Of a stretch of DNA of 64,000 nt, positions 24,818-34,200 are shown in pieces. The notes beneath the pieces were generated by a model. The model worked only from the letters and a program-made list of their open reading frames with translations. It searched no databases and had not been told where the DNA came from. The DNA is from Bacteroidales bacterium. GTDB taxonomy: Bacteria; Bacteroidota; Bacteroidia; Bacteroidales; GCA-2748055. The position numbers and the translations under genes were made by a program. The number at the start of each line of letters is the position of its first letter. The first letter of the stretch is position 1. Where the stretch lies: positions 1 to 64,000 of the forward strand of contig JAIOZM010000008.1 of NCBI GenBank assembly GCA_021740585.1, in the 5' to 3' direction.

Positions 24818-27637
24818 ATGAACATTGCTACAAGAAATATTAAGATAATCATACTGGCATCTGTATTGATATGGATGGCTAATGAGGGCGTAGCGCAAAC
24901 TGATAAACTCATAATAGAAGACAGCCTCCTCCATAAGACCACTTACCAAATAGACCCATTTGAAGTTCCTTTTTTTAGCTATGATCCAAACAGAACTTCT
25001 GCACCCGTAACCTTGATAGATGGGAAAGTACTTCAGAAGACATCATCTTTTGATTTGAGGGAAAGCCTATTGGGGATGATACCTAATGCCGTATTTATGC
25101 CAGTCTCCAATCGGCCCGGGGCACAAAAAGCAAGTATGCAGATCAGAGCGTCTTCATACCTGATCCTTGTTGATGGAGTCCCCAGACCTATAGACGAAAT
25201 ATCACCATTTGAAGTAGCGTCTGTCAATGTATTGAGAGGATTGTCTTCCACAGCAATGTACGGATCAGATGCCCGCAATGGAATCATCAATTTTCAAACT
25301 AAAAACGGAAATGCTGATAGTAGTTTTATGGATATCAATATAGAATATGGCTTAAGTACTGTCATAGACCGCTACTTGCCTGGATGGCTCAATTCTTTTG
25401 AATATGCAAACCTCTATAATGAAGCAACTATAAACGACGGAGTATCAACTTTTTTTTATAGTGAAGATGCGCTTTCTTACTATCAAAACAGAAGTGCCCA
25501 ACTTAGATATCCAGATGAAGACATGTACAACCAAATATTCAATAAGAGCATGGCTTACAGAAGGGTGAACCTGAGTCATGGCGGCGGAAATGAAAGTGTA
25601 AATTTCTTTCTGAATATGACATACCAAGGAGAAGGTGAAAATCTATATAAGATCAAGTCCCTGACTTCAAATTCTATAGGTATCCGGACGAAGCTTTCTG
25701 TTAAAGTTTCAGATTTTTTAAGTCTTAAGGCAGGTGTATTTGGCAATCTGAATATCTTGAATACTCCCAATTCAGAAGAGCAGATATGGCCGGTACTCAG
25801 CAGTTATCCGTCTAACGCATACCCAATTCTTATCGCTCCTGACACATTCGGTACCAGCCTGAACTACCCAATTAACCCTATAGGCGATCTGTCCAATTAT
25901 TTGTCAACCAGGGAATACGACCTTGTTGGTCGATTTAATACCAGTCTGGATTTCGATTTCTCAAAATGGATATCCGGACTGAAAGCCTCTGCTTTTTTAG
26001 CCTATGATATAAATACCATTTCGTCCTTCGCTGAAAGGCCGGCATTAACCTATGCCCTTTATGAACCCGTTTTCAGTGGAGAAAGTATATACCCCGATAG
26101 CTTGATACAATACGGACTGAATAATCCCGGTGCGGGTATTTCACAAACGAGTACTAACTATCACAACCAATTCTTTAATTATGTAAAAATTGGATATGAA
26201 AAAGACATTGGCAGACACAGGATTATTACAGGAGTGGTAAATAAATTACAAACCCAAAAATCCTATTGGAAGGACGCGAGAAGTCAGGATCTGATAAGCC
26301 AGGATATGAGTTTCAGTATGATGTATACCTTTAATAATCGTTACGGACTCGATTATATAATGTCGTATACTGGTTTGATGAACCTGCCGCAGGACAAGAG
26401 ATTTAAAATGTATCCCACTATTGGTGCCTCCTGGATAATTAGCGAAGAACCCTTTATGGCGAATGTTGCCTTTCTGGAGCTTCTGAAGTTCCGGGCATCA
26501 TACGGAACAATGGGATTCTACAACAGTGAAGATGCTTTTCTTTATAATACATACTGGAGTGAAGGAAGCTGGACTGTTTTTAACAACCGCTTTGAATCAT
26601 CGAGGCAGAATTACAGAGGAACATACCTGATACAGCTGGGCAATGAAAACATTGACAGGGCTACACAGACTGAATTTAATGCCGGAACCGATGCTATTTT
26701 ATTCTCAGGGCGTCTCAGTATTGGAATGGATTATTACGAAATACAGCGTGAAGGTATGATTATGTTGTCACCAATACCATCCATACTAGGGACTCGGAAT
26801 TATTGGGATAATATCGGTGCAGAACAGCACAGAGGCTTTGATCTTTCCTTAGCTTTTAGAAATCTTTCCACTGAAACTTTCTCTTATTCGGTCGGATTAA
26901 ATGCAGGATATAATATATCGGAAGTGTTGGCGTCCAATGAAGTCGATTTTCCCTATGAATGGATGAAAAGAGTGGGCAATCCTGCAGATGCAATTTATGG
27001 ACTGGTTGCAGAGGGATTACTATCTGAAAATGATCTTAATAATGAACCGATCCAGACATTTGGAGAAGTTAAGCAGGGAAATATCAAGTATAAAGACTTG
27101 AATGATGATGGACTGGTGATGAGTGCAATTGATGAAAAGATGATCGGGCATTATGACCCACGCATAAGCTACAGCATACATTTTAATCTTTCATACAAAA
27201 ACTTTGGACTGTTTATTCTCGGATACGGACTTGCCGACTACGATGTGAATATTCGTAACAACCCATACTATTATGCCTATGGAAACAATAAATATTCTGA
27301 GTTTGTATTGAATAACAGTTGGTCACCGGAAAACCCGAATTCTGAAGCCAGACACCCCAGACTAACGGCAGGTACCAATAGTAATGATAACAGGAATTCC
27401 TCCTACTGGCTGGTTGACGGTGGATTTTTTAGCATACAAAAACTGGAGTTTTCATACAAGATACCTGAAACATTTTTGGTTAAAAACGATTTGGCTGACC
27501 TCACTTTCTTCATCAGGGGTAAAAACCTGTATAGCATTTCAAAGGAGAAAGAACTTGATCCTGCAAACAGGAATTTCGGGGTATTAACATATCCTTCGAT
27601 GCGCACATTTGTCCTCGGATTATCCCTTTCATTTTAA
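24818..27637 (+). CDS. SusC-like TonB-dependent transporter lacking the N-terminal regulatory domain (PUL A, pair 2)
   Basis: 939 residues, about 140 shorter than its neighbour. The signal peptide (1-26, ending EGVAQ) is followed by about 35 residues and then directly by the plug domain (APVTLIDGKVLQKT, SYLILVDGVPRP, VLRGLSSTAMYGSDARNGII). The carboxypeptidase-regulatory-like domain and the GYGT motif present in the other two SusC proteins are absent. The barrel and C-terminus are complete, so it is a minimal family member rather than a truncated gene. It pairs with the SusD that follows, starting 10 bases later. How it contacts TonB is unclear without the usual box region. Confidence 0.93.
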   Translation: MNIATRNIKIIILASVLIWMANEGVAQTDKLIIEDSLLHKTTYQIDPFEVPFFSYDPNRTSAPVTLIDGKVLQKTSSFDLRESLLGMIPNAVFMPVSNRPGAQKASMQIRASSYLILVDGVPRPIDEISPFEVASVNVLRGLSSTAMYGSDARNGIINFQTKNGNADSSFMDINIEYGLSTVIDRYLPGWLNSFEYANLYNEATINDGVSTFFYSEDALSYYQNRSAQLRYPDEDMYNQIFNKSMAYRRVNLSHGGGNESVNFFLNMTYQGEGENLYKIKSLTSNSIGIRTKLSVKVSDFLSLKAGVFGNLNILNTPNSEEQIWPVLSSYPSNAYPILIAPDTFGTSLNYPINPIGDLSNYLSTREYDLVGRFNTSLDFDFSKWISGLKASAFLAYDINTISSFAERPALTYALYEPVFSGESIYPDSLIQYGLNNPGAGISQTSTNYHNQFFNYVKIGYEKDIGRHRIITGVVNKLQTQKSYWKDARSQDLISQDMSFSMMYTFNNRYGLDYIMSYTGLMNLPQDKRFKMYPTIGASWIISEEPFMANVAFLELLKFRASYGTMGFYNSEDAFLYNTYWSEGSWTVFNNRFESSRQNYRGTYLIQLGNENIDRATQTEFNAGTDAILFSGRLSIGMDYYEIQREGMIMLSPIPSILGTRNYWDNIGAEQHRGFDLSLAFRNLSTETFSYSVGLNAGYNISEVLASNEVDFPYEWMKRVGNPADAIYGLVAEGLLSENDLNNEPIQTFGEVKQGNIKYKDLNDDGLVMSAIDEKMIGHYDPRISYSIHFNLSYKNFGLFILGYGLADYDVNIRNNPYYYAYGNNKYSEFVLNNSWSPENPNSEARHPRLTAGTNSNDNRNSSYWLVDGGFFSIQKLEFSYKIPETFLVKNDLADLTFFIRGKNLYSISKEKELDPANRNFGVLTYPSMRTFVLGLSLSF

Positions 27638-27647
27638 AAAGAAATTA

Positions 27648-29354
27648 ATGAAGATTATAAGCTGGATATTAATTTTACTTCTTTCCATGATAAGTTTTCA
27701 TAGCTGTACGGATTTATTGGAGCCTCATCCATTTGAGGAAACAGCAGATGAGGAGTATTTATGGAGCACTCCATCCTATGCAGAGGGTGTGCTGATGCAG
27801 GCTTTCCAAGACCTTCATCCCAGTTCGTGGAGAGTTGCCTCCAATGAAATGATGGCTGTCCTTACAGATGATGCTGTGTCCAGCAATCTCTCAAGCCTTC
27901 CGGGAAATTTTGCAATGGGATTACAATCACCCTATTATAATCTGAATTATCTGGATACCTGGGATCTGGATTATGAGAACCTCTACTATATAAACGAATT
28001 TCTTGAGCATATAGGCAGCACAAAATATGACCCGGATTCAATAACCAATCAACGGTTTATTAATAAGTATAGAGGAGACGCCTTTTTCATTAGGGCATGG
28101 TATCACTGGAAATTATTAAAGCGATTCGGAGGCATGTCGGGTGAAGATGTTATGGGGATACCGATTGTAAGGAAAGTTATTACCCTGGAAGAGTCATACG
28201 ACCTGCCCAGAAATACTTATATGGAGACGGTTAACGCCATAATAGAAGATTGCGAATCTGCCTTGAAATATGTTCCGGATCAATATACTGGTGATGATCT
28301 TGTTTCTGGGGTCCAGTATTATGGTGCCCCCACAAAAAGCGTGGTCAAATCCTTGATGGGGATAGTTTATACCTATGCAGCAAGTCCAGCTTACAACCTA
28401 AATAATAATATTGACCTCTGGGATAGTGCAGCTTCAAAACTATCACAAGTAATTATGATGCTTGACGGTGCACCCAATACAGCCGCTCTAATACAAAAAA
28501 ACTTTCATGATCCTGAAAATACACATGTGATTTGGCGCCCCGCTTATCAGGAGTCAAACTATAATAACGAAATCTACAATTACCCACCTTCATTGAGAGG
28601 TAATGGTTATACAAATCCCTCACAGAACCTGGTGGACGCTTTCCCCGATAATTTGGGCTATCCCATTTCGGAGTCAAAAATTTATGATCCTGCAAATCCG
28701 TATCTTAATCGTGATAAACGCTTTTATGAATCCATCGTGTATAATGGATCAATTATAGGATTGGATTCGAGCATCATAGAAACTTTTACAGGAGGCAAAG
28801 ATTCAAGGGCGATATTCAGTGAGTCAGGAACCCGAACCGGTTACTACCTTAAAAAGCTGCTTTCGCTGCATGTAACGCTCTATCCTGAACAAAAAGGCGT
28901 TGAGCCCACATTTTATGTTGCGATTAGCAAAACAGATATTTATCTGCTTTATGCTGAGGCCATGAATGAACTAGCCGGCCCTTATGACAGTCGTTATGGT
29001 CTGTCTGCAAGAAATGCTTTGTTAAAGATCAGGAAGCGGGCAGGGATTGTGTCGGACCAATACCTGCTTTTAACCGCTTCAAAAGGGAAGGAGGCTTTCA
29101 GGGAATTGATCAGGAATGAGCGAAGGGTGGAACTCTGCTTTGAAGACCATAGGTATTGGGATCTTCGAAGATGGGGTGAGATTGAAAAACTAAACAATGA
29201 TGTTTATGGAATAACAATCCTGAAAGAGACAGATTCCACATTTACTTATAATCTTAAATTGATTGAATCCAGGAAATATAAAAGCATATATAACCCATTG
29301 CCTTATGAGGAGGTGTTAAGGATGAAAAATTTAACCCAGAACGAAGGATGGTAA
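27648..29354 (+). CDS. SusD/RagB-like surface lipoprotein (PUL A, pair 2)
   Basis: 568 residues from ATG 27648; a longer frame from a TTG at 27609 would overlap the SusC barrel end and is less likely. The lipoprotein signal ends at C20 (SFHSC), followed by TDLLEPHP. SusD helices are seen in FFIRAWYHWKLLKRFGG and the C-terminal RNERRVELCFEDHRYWDLRRW. It is divergent in sequence from the SusD at 22862, so the two pairs probably bind different glycans or different parts of one. It is in operon with the preceding SusC and the next lipoprotein. Confidence 0.95.
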   Translation: MKIISWILILLLSMISFHSCTDLLEPHPFEETADEEYLWSTPSYAEGVLMQAFQDLHPSSWRVASNEMMAVLTDDAVSSNLSSLPGNFAMGLQSPYYNLNYLDTWDLDYENLYYINEFLEHIGSTKYDPDSITNQRFINKYRGDAFFIRAWYHWKLLKRFGGMSGEDVMGIPIVRKVITLEESYDLPRNTYMETVNAIIEDCESALKYVPDQYTGDDLVSGVQYYGAPTKSVVKSLMGIVYTYAASPAYNLNNNIDLWDSAASKLSQVIMMLDGAPNTAALIQKNFHDPENTHVIWRPAYQESNYNNEIYNYPPSLRGNGYTNPSQNLVDAFPDNLGYPISESKIYDPANPYLNRDKRFYESIVYNGSIIGLDSSIIETFTGGKDSRAIFSESGTRTGYYLKKLLSLHVTLYPEQKGVEPTFYVAISKTDIYLLYAEAMNELAGPYDSRYGLSARNALLKIRKRAGIVSDQYLLLTASKGKEAFRELIRNERRVELCFEDHRYWDLRRWGEIEKLNNDVYGITILKETDSTFTYNLKLIESRKYKSIYNPLPYEEVLRMKNLTQNEGW

Positions 29355-29379
29355 CCTCAAGAATTATAAACCGGAATTG

Positions 29380-30312
29380 ATGAAAAAGAGAGAGACAATA
29401 ATAAAATGGACTGAGGTCCTGCTTCTGCTGGTACTGGTTAGTGGATGCGCCTATGATGATTATAGGGAGGATTATCCTTATACTTCTGTCTACTTCACTA
29501 ATCAGATAATTAAGAGGAATTTTGTTGAAGATGAGATCAATACTATAAAAATAGGAGTCATGCTGGGAGGTAAAAGGATGAATACGATGGAAGAGTGGGC
29601 TCGCTTTACAATTGAGGATACAGCAGGTCTCGAAGCAACTCCATATAAACTTTTGCCTGATAAATATTATACTTTGAGTAGCTACAATGAAATGGTTATT
29701 CATTCCGGGACCGCAATGGGTGAAGTATCTATGGAAATCGATCCCTCCTTTTTTCAAGATTCATTGGCATTTGTTAACCATTATGCATTGGTCTTTAAAA
29801 TAGAAGATGCATCTACCGATTCCATACTTTTCATGAAAGATTCCTTGCTCCTCCTCGTCGGTTTTGAATCCAGATATTTTGGTAACTATTACCATAATGG
29901 ACTGTGCATCAGAAAAGATATGGTTAATGAATCTATTATCGACACTATTTTTTATCACCAGGAAGAGCCGGTAACCAACAATATTAACTTATGGCCCCTG
30001 TTAACAGGAGGCAGCAAAACAGTGTATTCAAAAGGCATAGGATATTTTGCTCCAAGCAATCTGACAGGTTTTTATATCAGGGTGGAGGATGATTATTCCC
30101 TTAAGATCTCAGAAGATCCAGATTTGAAATTGAAAGGATATGACTGGAAAATAAAGCAAGTTGACGAGGAGAATCTCTATGACCCTAAAAAGCGAATGTT
30201 TATTCTGAACTATGAATTCATTGATTTTCTAAAGGGATATTATTGCTATGCAACAGATACATTAAAATTCAGAAACAGAATCCTTGACGGAGTAAACCAA
30301 TGGGATCTTTAA
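29380..30312 (+). CDS. DUF1735-type surface glycan-binding lipoprotein
   Basis: 310 residues from ATG 29380. The lipoprotein signal ends at C23 (LVSGC). The following YTSVYFTNQIIKRNFVEDE and the IKIGVMLGGKRMN stretch match the BT_3987-like DUF1735 N-terminal domain found in proteins encoded right after susC/susD. The C-terminal half is beta-rich and unrecognised. By position it is a SusE/SusF-like surface glycan-binding protein that holds polysaccharide at the cell surface. It has no catalytic motif. It lies 25 bases after the second SusD and 52 bases before the Ig-repeat protein. Confidence 0.85.
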   Translation: MKKRETIIKWTEVLLLLVLVSGCAYDDYREDYPYTSVYFTNQIIKRNFVEDEINTIKIGVMLGGKRMNTMEEWARFTIEDTAGLEATPYKLLPDKYYTLSSYNEMVIHSGTAMGEVSMEIDPSFFQDSLAFVNHYALVFKIEDASTDSILFMKDSLLLLVGFESRYFGNYYHNGLCIRKDMVNESIIDTIFYHQEEPVTNNINLWPLLTGGSKTVYSKGIGYFAPSNLTGFYIRVEDDYSLKISEDPDLKLKGYDWKIKQVDEENLYDPKKRMFILNYEFIDFLKGYYCYATDTLKFRNRILDGVNQWDL

Positions 30313-30364
30313 TATATAACCTATATGTAAAAGTGTAATTAATTTCTACTAAAACTCAATTGTT

Positions 30365-32233
30365 ATGAAAAAAAAATTACTATCAATGTTTATTTGTTCC
30401 TTTTTAAGCGGAGCGCTTCTTTTTGGTCAGCAATATGCTGATACCCTCTCATTCGGTATGCTTGACACTCAGGCAGATCTGGACGGATATCCTGAATTTC
30501 CTTTTAATTACGAAAGCGGTTCAACTTTTCCCGTTGATCAGACATTTACCTTTACAGCTGGAGAGGTCGGTTCCACGAAGGATGTGGATGTGAATGTTGT
30601 AATAACTGTGGAAGGTCACAAGATAGATCGGACAACTCGTGAGGTCATCGATAGCACTGTTTATTTCAACTACAGGGATGGCAAATACATTTCAATTTCT
30701 CCTTGGGCGAGTGATACCGAGGAAGGGGTATCTAACGGTGATTACCGGCAAATAAACGATGATGAAATGTTAACCCTCACCTTTAAAACGGTTAATAATA
30801 CCCCACCCAATGAAGTTTATCCTCCTGTTCAAATGAGTTTATTCGGTATTGGTGCATGGGGAAATACATTAGCTGCCACTGAGGTTTATTTGAATGATAA
30901 TCTTGTTGGCTATTGGATTGCAAGTGGAACAACTGTAAGGCTTGTGACACCAATAGTAACCGATCCCATTTCGAAGGAGCCAACAAAAATTGTGATTAAG
31001 GAGGGGGATGTTCTTCAGTTGAAAGGTGTTTCTAGCCCACTCCCAACCTATTACAGGCTCGTCGGCCTGGCTATGCTTATGGAGTCCACCCTAGCTCCAA
31101 CCACCCTGAATCTCACTGTAGAAGGAGGTAATGCTGTAATATCTGATCTTGCAGACAGCCTCAGGATCCTTGGCGAGGTGCTTCCCGCCGATGCTTCCGA
31201 TAAGAGAATAATATGGTCTGTGCAGGATAATGGCACAGGGGCAACGATAAATCCGGGTGGGGTACTGATTGCAAATCCAAGGCAGTCAGGTAATGGAACC
31301 GTTAAAGTTATTGGGACTCTGGCCGGTGACGGAAGTGTTACTGCCTCAGTTGATGTGACCATCTCCGGTCAGTACGATGTACCGGTGAGCTCTATTACGG
31401 TATCCTCCGCAGGAAATGATACTATTATTGAAATTGGGGGCACTCTTCAGATGAGAGCCAAAGTGCTACCTGAAATAGCAGCTGAAAAGAGTGTTACCTG
31501 GTCAATATTAGACAATGATGGTACAGGAACAACTATAGATGAGAACGGCTTGGTTCAGGCTAATCCCAGAGACGAGGGAAATGGTACTGTACAGGTTATC
31601 GCTACAGCCAAGGACGCCTCGGGTGTTGCAGATACTCTCAATGTTGTAATCAAAAATCAAGCTACCACCTTTATAGAAGTAATTACAATTACCTATCCCG
31701 GTGACTTCCCTGAAATAACAGAAAATGGTGGGACTCTCCAGCTTTCTGTAGAGATTATCCCCGAAACTGCATCTGAAAAATCTGTGGTATGGTCGGTTAA
31801 TGAAAATGGTACAGGAGCAATTATTGATCAGAACGGTTTGCTAACTGCCTCGGGACAAGACGATGGCAATGGTTCCGTAGAGGTCATTGCTACTTCAACT
31901 GACGGATCAGGTATATTCGGTTCGCTTGACGTATCAATTGTTGCACAGGCAACTCCGGTATCGGTAAATGAAATCGGGGCAAATGATAAGATACTTCTTT
32001 TCCCGAACCCGCTCATTGAGGGTCAGAAATTAATAGTGAAAATGAACGGTCCTTCCACTCTAATTGAATCTGTAGGGGTTTATCAGATCAATGGTCAGGA
32101 AATTGCCCGGAGTCAGGAAAATTCAGGCAAAGCTCATTCTGTTGAAATTTCAGTTCCGGGCGAAAAGGGTATCTACCTTGTCAAGGTGATCACTACCAGA
32201 GGGTCATTTGTACAGAAAATTGTGAAGAACTAG
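30365..32233 (+). CDS. T9SS-sorted protein with three bacterial Ig-like (Big_2) repeats
   Basis: 622 residues with a signal peptide (1-22). The N-terminal part (about 23-245) is a beta-rich region of unknown family. Three repeats follow (about 246-336, 338-430, 436-528), each with a W-S-V/I stretch, NGTGATI-like, LxANPR-like and GNGTVxVIAT-like motifs, typical of Big_2 domains. The last 80 residues are a T9SS type A sorting domain (LLFPNPLIEGQ). No catalytic motif was seen. Its place right after SusC/SusD and a DUF1735 lipoprotein suggests a secreted or surface-attached glycan-binding protein; the unknown N-terminal part is the likely binding module. It probably ends the operon begun at 17683. 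Confidence 0.85.
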   Translation: MKKKLLSMFICSFLSGALLFGQQYADTLSFGMLDTQADLDGYPEFPFNYESGSTFPVDQTFTFTAGEVGSTKDVDVNVVITVEGHKIDRTTREVIDSTVYFNYRDGKYISISPWASDTEEGVSNGDYRQINDDEMLTLTFKTVNNTPPNEVYPPVQMSLFGIGAWGNTLAATEVYLNDNLVGYWIASGTTVRLVTPIVTDPISKEPTKIVIKEGDVLQLKGVSSPLPTYYRLVGLAMLMESTLAPTTLNLTVEGGNAVISDLADSLRILGEVLPADASDKRIIWSVQDNGTGATINPGGVLIANPRQSGNGTVKVIGTLAGDGSVTASVDVTISGQYDVPVSSITVSSAGNDTIIEIGGTLQMRAKVLPEIAAEKSVTWSILDNDGTGTTIDENGLVQANPRDEGNGTVQVIATAKDASGVADTLNVVIKNQATTFIEVITITYPGDFPEITENGGTLQLSVEIIPETASEKSVVWSVNENGTGAIIDQNGLLTASGQDDGNGSVEVIATSTDGSGIFGSLDVSIVAQATPVSVNEIGANDKILLFPNPLIEGQKLIVKMNGPSTLIESVGVYQINGQEIARSQENSGKAHSVEISVPGEKGIYLVKVITTRGSFVQKIVKN

Positions 32234-32285
32234 TTATTCGCAAAATACCTGACTTTAAACATAATTCTTGATTCCTATCTGCATT

Positions 32286-32308
32286 CCCTTAAATTAAAAG
32301 TTTAAGGG
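32286..32308. repeat. Perfect 8-base inverted repeat
   Basis: CCCTTAAA (32286-32293) and TTTAAGGG (32301-32308) flank a 7-base spacer, 53 bases after the stop of the Ig-repeat gene. It may be the terminator of that operon, although no T-run follows directly. Confidence 0.4.
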
Positions 32309-32322
32309 TATTGCAGATTTGA

Positions 32323-32330
32323 TAATTTTG
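32323..32330 (+). promoter_or_regulatory. Candidate -7 promoter element upstream of the beta-helix gene
   Basis: TAATTTTG matches TAnnTTTG exactly and lies 79 bases before the ATG at 32410, which leaves a leader that contains the 22-base palindrome at 32352-32373. No clear -33 element was found at the usual distance. Confidence 0.35.
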
Positions 32331-32351
32331 TTAGCAATAAAATTTATAATG

Positions 32352-32373
32352 GAGAAACCTTTTAAGGTTTCTC
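32352..32373. repeat. Perfect 22-base palindrome, possible operator or leader hairpin
   Basis: GAGAAACCTT, a 2-base TT centre and AAGGTTTCTC form a perfect inverted repeat 36 bases before the beta-helix gene start and about 20 bases after a candidate -7 element. No T-run follows on either strand, so a classic terminator is unlikely. A dimeric regulator site or a stable leader hairpin fits better. Confidence 0.5.
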
Positions 32374-32409
32374 AAAAGATTATTATCGTATTTTAATACA
32401 ATAAGGAAA

Positions 32410-34152
32410 ATGCTAAATCCAACCAGAATTCATACAATATTATTGTTCTTGATATTTGGGGCGCGTCTGCTGTCTGACAATCAATTAGCCGGTCAGACAA
32501 TCCATTGGGATGTTACCCGGGTGTTCGGAGTAAGCACAGACAATGCCAGTCCCGGAACTGTTCTTGCCATTGATTCTGCGAGGAAATACTTTGAACTGAA
32601 TCCGTACGACACCATTGTCCTTAACTACCCTGAGGGTATTTTTGAATTTCTTGGGGAGTACCCATCTATCAACTTTGGAGATGCGTTTATCCCGGGAGTA
32701 AGCAGTATGCTGGAATTCAGGGGTGAGGGATATAACAAGACGACTTTTATAACTGTGGATAGGCGGGCGGATGCCATCTGGGGCAAGGATGTCTATAGAG
32801 TAAGTTTCAGCGGAATCCATTTTACACGTGATTATTGCACGGTAACACAAGGAGATGTAGTAAGGGTTTCTCCTGGAATTGTAGTCCTGGAATTACATGA
32901 AGGGTTTCCCACGCCGGATTCACTCATTCAATACGGTCGTCGTAATTCAAGTGGCCTCTATATGAAGAAATATAACGATGACAGGTATGATCCTCATATC
33001 ATTGTTGAAGATAATGATCAGATTCCCTGGGATACTGCAAATACAATTCAGCTTTCGGACAGGATCTGGCAATTTGGACTTCTTAAAGATGATAAAGTTG
33101 CTCCTTATCAGAAAGGAGATATCATAGGCGTAAAATTGAAGCATGGAGGTCAGGCCTACTATTTCTCAGGGGGAGATAATATTGCCTTTGACAGCTGCAA
33201 ATGGACATGGAAAACAAGAGGTGTTTTGAGGGGAGGTATCAGCAATATACGATTTAGCAATTGTTTGATAGATAGAGGCTCTGAAGTGGGAGGAAGAACA
33301 CCATGTCTGGCTTCACCAGGAGGTGGTCCGCAATGCGGACAGCCGAACGATCCCAGGATCACCAATGTAATAATTGAAAACTGCACCATAAAATCCACGG
33401 GAGATGACAATTGCGCTCTTTTTAATGTGGATGGAGGGATCGTTAGAAATTGCTATTTCAGCGATGGTTTTGCACTTGGAACCCGCGTTACCCAGAGCTA
33501 CCAAATTTGTCTGGAGAATAATACATACATCAGATGCTCACCGGGTTGGGTCACTGGTGAAACAGGAGGGGATACAGCCAGCTATTGTTTTGATGTGGAT
33601 TTTGAATCTCCGGATAAACCAACAAATCTTTCGGCATCAGAAATTACACCTAGTTCGTTCACCCTTAGCTGGAGCCCATCCAATGATAATACCGGTATAA
33701 GTCATTATAACATTTTCCTGGCTGACAGAATAATTGGCAATACCAGCGATACCCTCTATAAAATAAACGGATTGAATAGCTCTGTATATTATGTATTCAG
33801 GGTTGTGGCTATTGACTTTGCCGGAAACAGTTCAGAATTTAGTAAGAACTTTGATATTACCCTGCCCGATGAGCCTTTGATGGCAGAAGAATCAGAATGC
33901 TCTTCCATTTCATCTTCCGGAATAAGCATCTATCCCAATCCGTCAACAAATAAGCAAATCTTTGTTGAAGTCAGCCCTGAGCTGCAGGGTGGAAAACTGT
34001 CATTTTTTGATCTCTATGGACGAAACAAACTCGAATTGCCATCTTCCCATAAAAGAAGCTTCATTGATATATCTATGCTTCCAAAGGGTCCCTATATCCT
34101 CGTAGTAGGAAATAATAAAAATATTGGATCAGAATTGCTGATTGTTTATTAA
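32410..34152 (+). CDS. Beta-helix protein of unclassified family with FN3 and T9SS domains
   Basis: 580 residues with a signal peptide (about 1-29). Residues 30-390 form a right-handed beta-helix by pattern (alternating V/I, N and C turns), starting IHWDVTRVFGVST. A conserved block at 295-342 contains PCLASPGGGPQCGQPNDPR and then GDDNCALFNVDG; the GDD recalls the acidic turn of GH28 but the rest does not fit GH28 or GH110. An FN3 domain (about 400-487, from PDKPTNLSASEITPSSFTLS) and a T9SS sorting domain (about 505-580, IYPNPSTNKQIF) follow. Residues 30-350 align without gaps in register with the lipoprotein at 62227-63438. A secreted glycoside hydrolase or lyase is likely, but no activity can be assigned. 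Confidence 0.8.
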   Translation: MLNPTRIHTILLFLIFGARLLSDNQLAGQTIHWDVTRVFGVSTDNASPGTVLAIDSARKYFELNPYDTIVLNYPEGIFEFLGEYPSINFGDAFIPGVSSMLEFRGEGYNKTTFITVDRRADAIWGKDVYRVSFSGIHFTRDYCTVTQGDVVRVSPGIVVLELHEGFPTPDSLIQYGRRNSSGLYMKKYNDDRYDPHIIVEDNDQIPWDTANTIQLSDRIWQFGLLKDDKVAPYQKGDIIGVKLKHGGQAYYFSGGDNIAFDSCKWTWKTRGVLRGGISNIRFSNCLIDRGSEVGGRTPCLASPGGGPQCGQPNDPRITNVIIENCTIKSTGDDNCALFNVDGGIVRNCYFSDGFALGTRVTQSYQICLENNTYIRCSPGWVTGETGGDTASYCFDVDFESPDKPTNLSASEITPSSFTLSWSPSNDNTGISHYNIFLADRIIGNTSDTLYKINGLNSSVYYVFRVVAIDFAGNSSEFSKNFDITLPDEPLMAEESECSSISSSGISIYPNPSTNKQIFVEVSPELQGGKLSFFDLYGRNKLELPSSHKRSFIDISMLPKGPYILVVGNNKNIGSELLIVY

Positions 34153-34200
34153 ACAGATGAATGAAATTATTAATTGAAGCTAAACCAAAAATTCGAACTA

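Noticed and set aside
24818-25100. Second SusC as a 5'-truncated pseudogene
   Set aside because: It has its own start and signal peptide 30 bases after the SusD stop and a complete plug and barrel, so it is a short-form intact gene.
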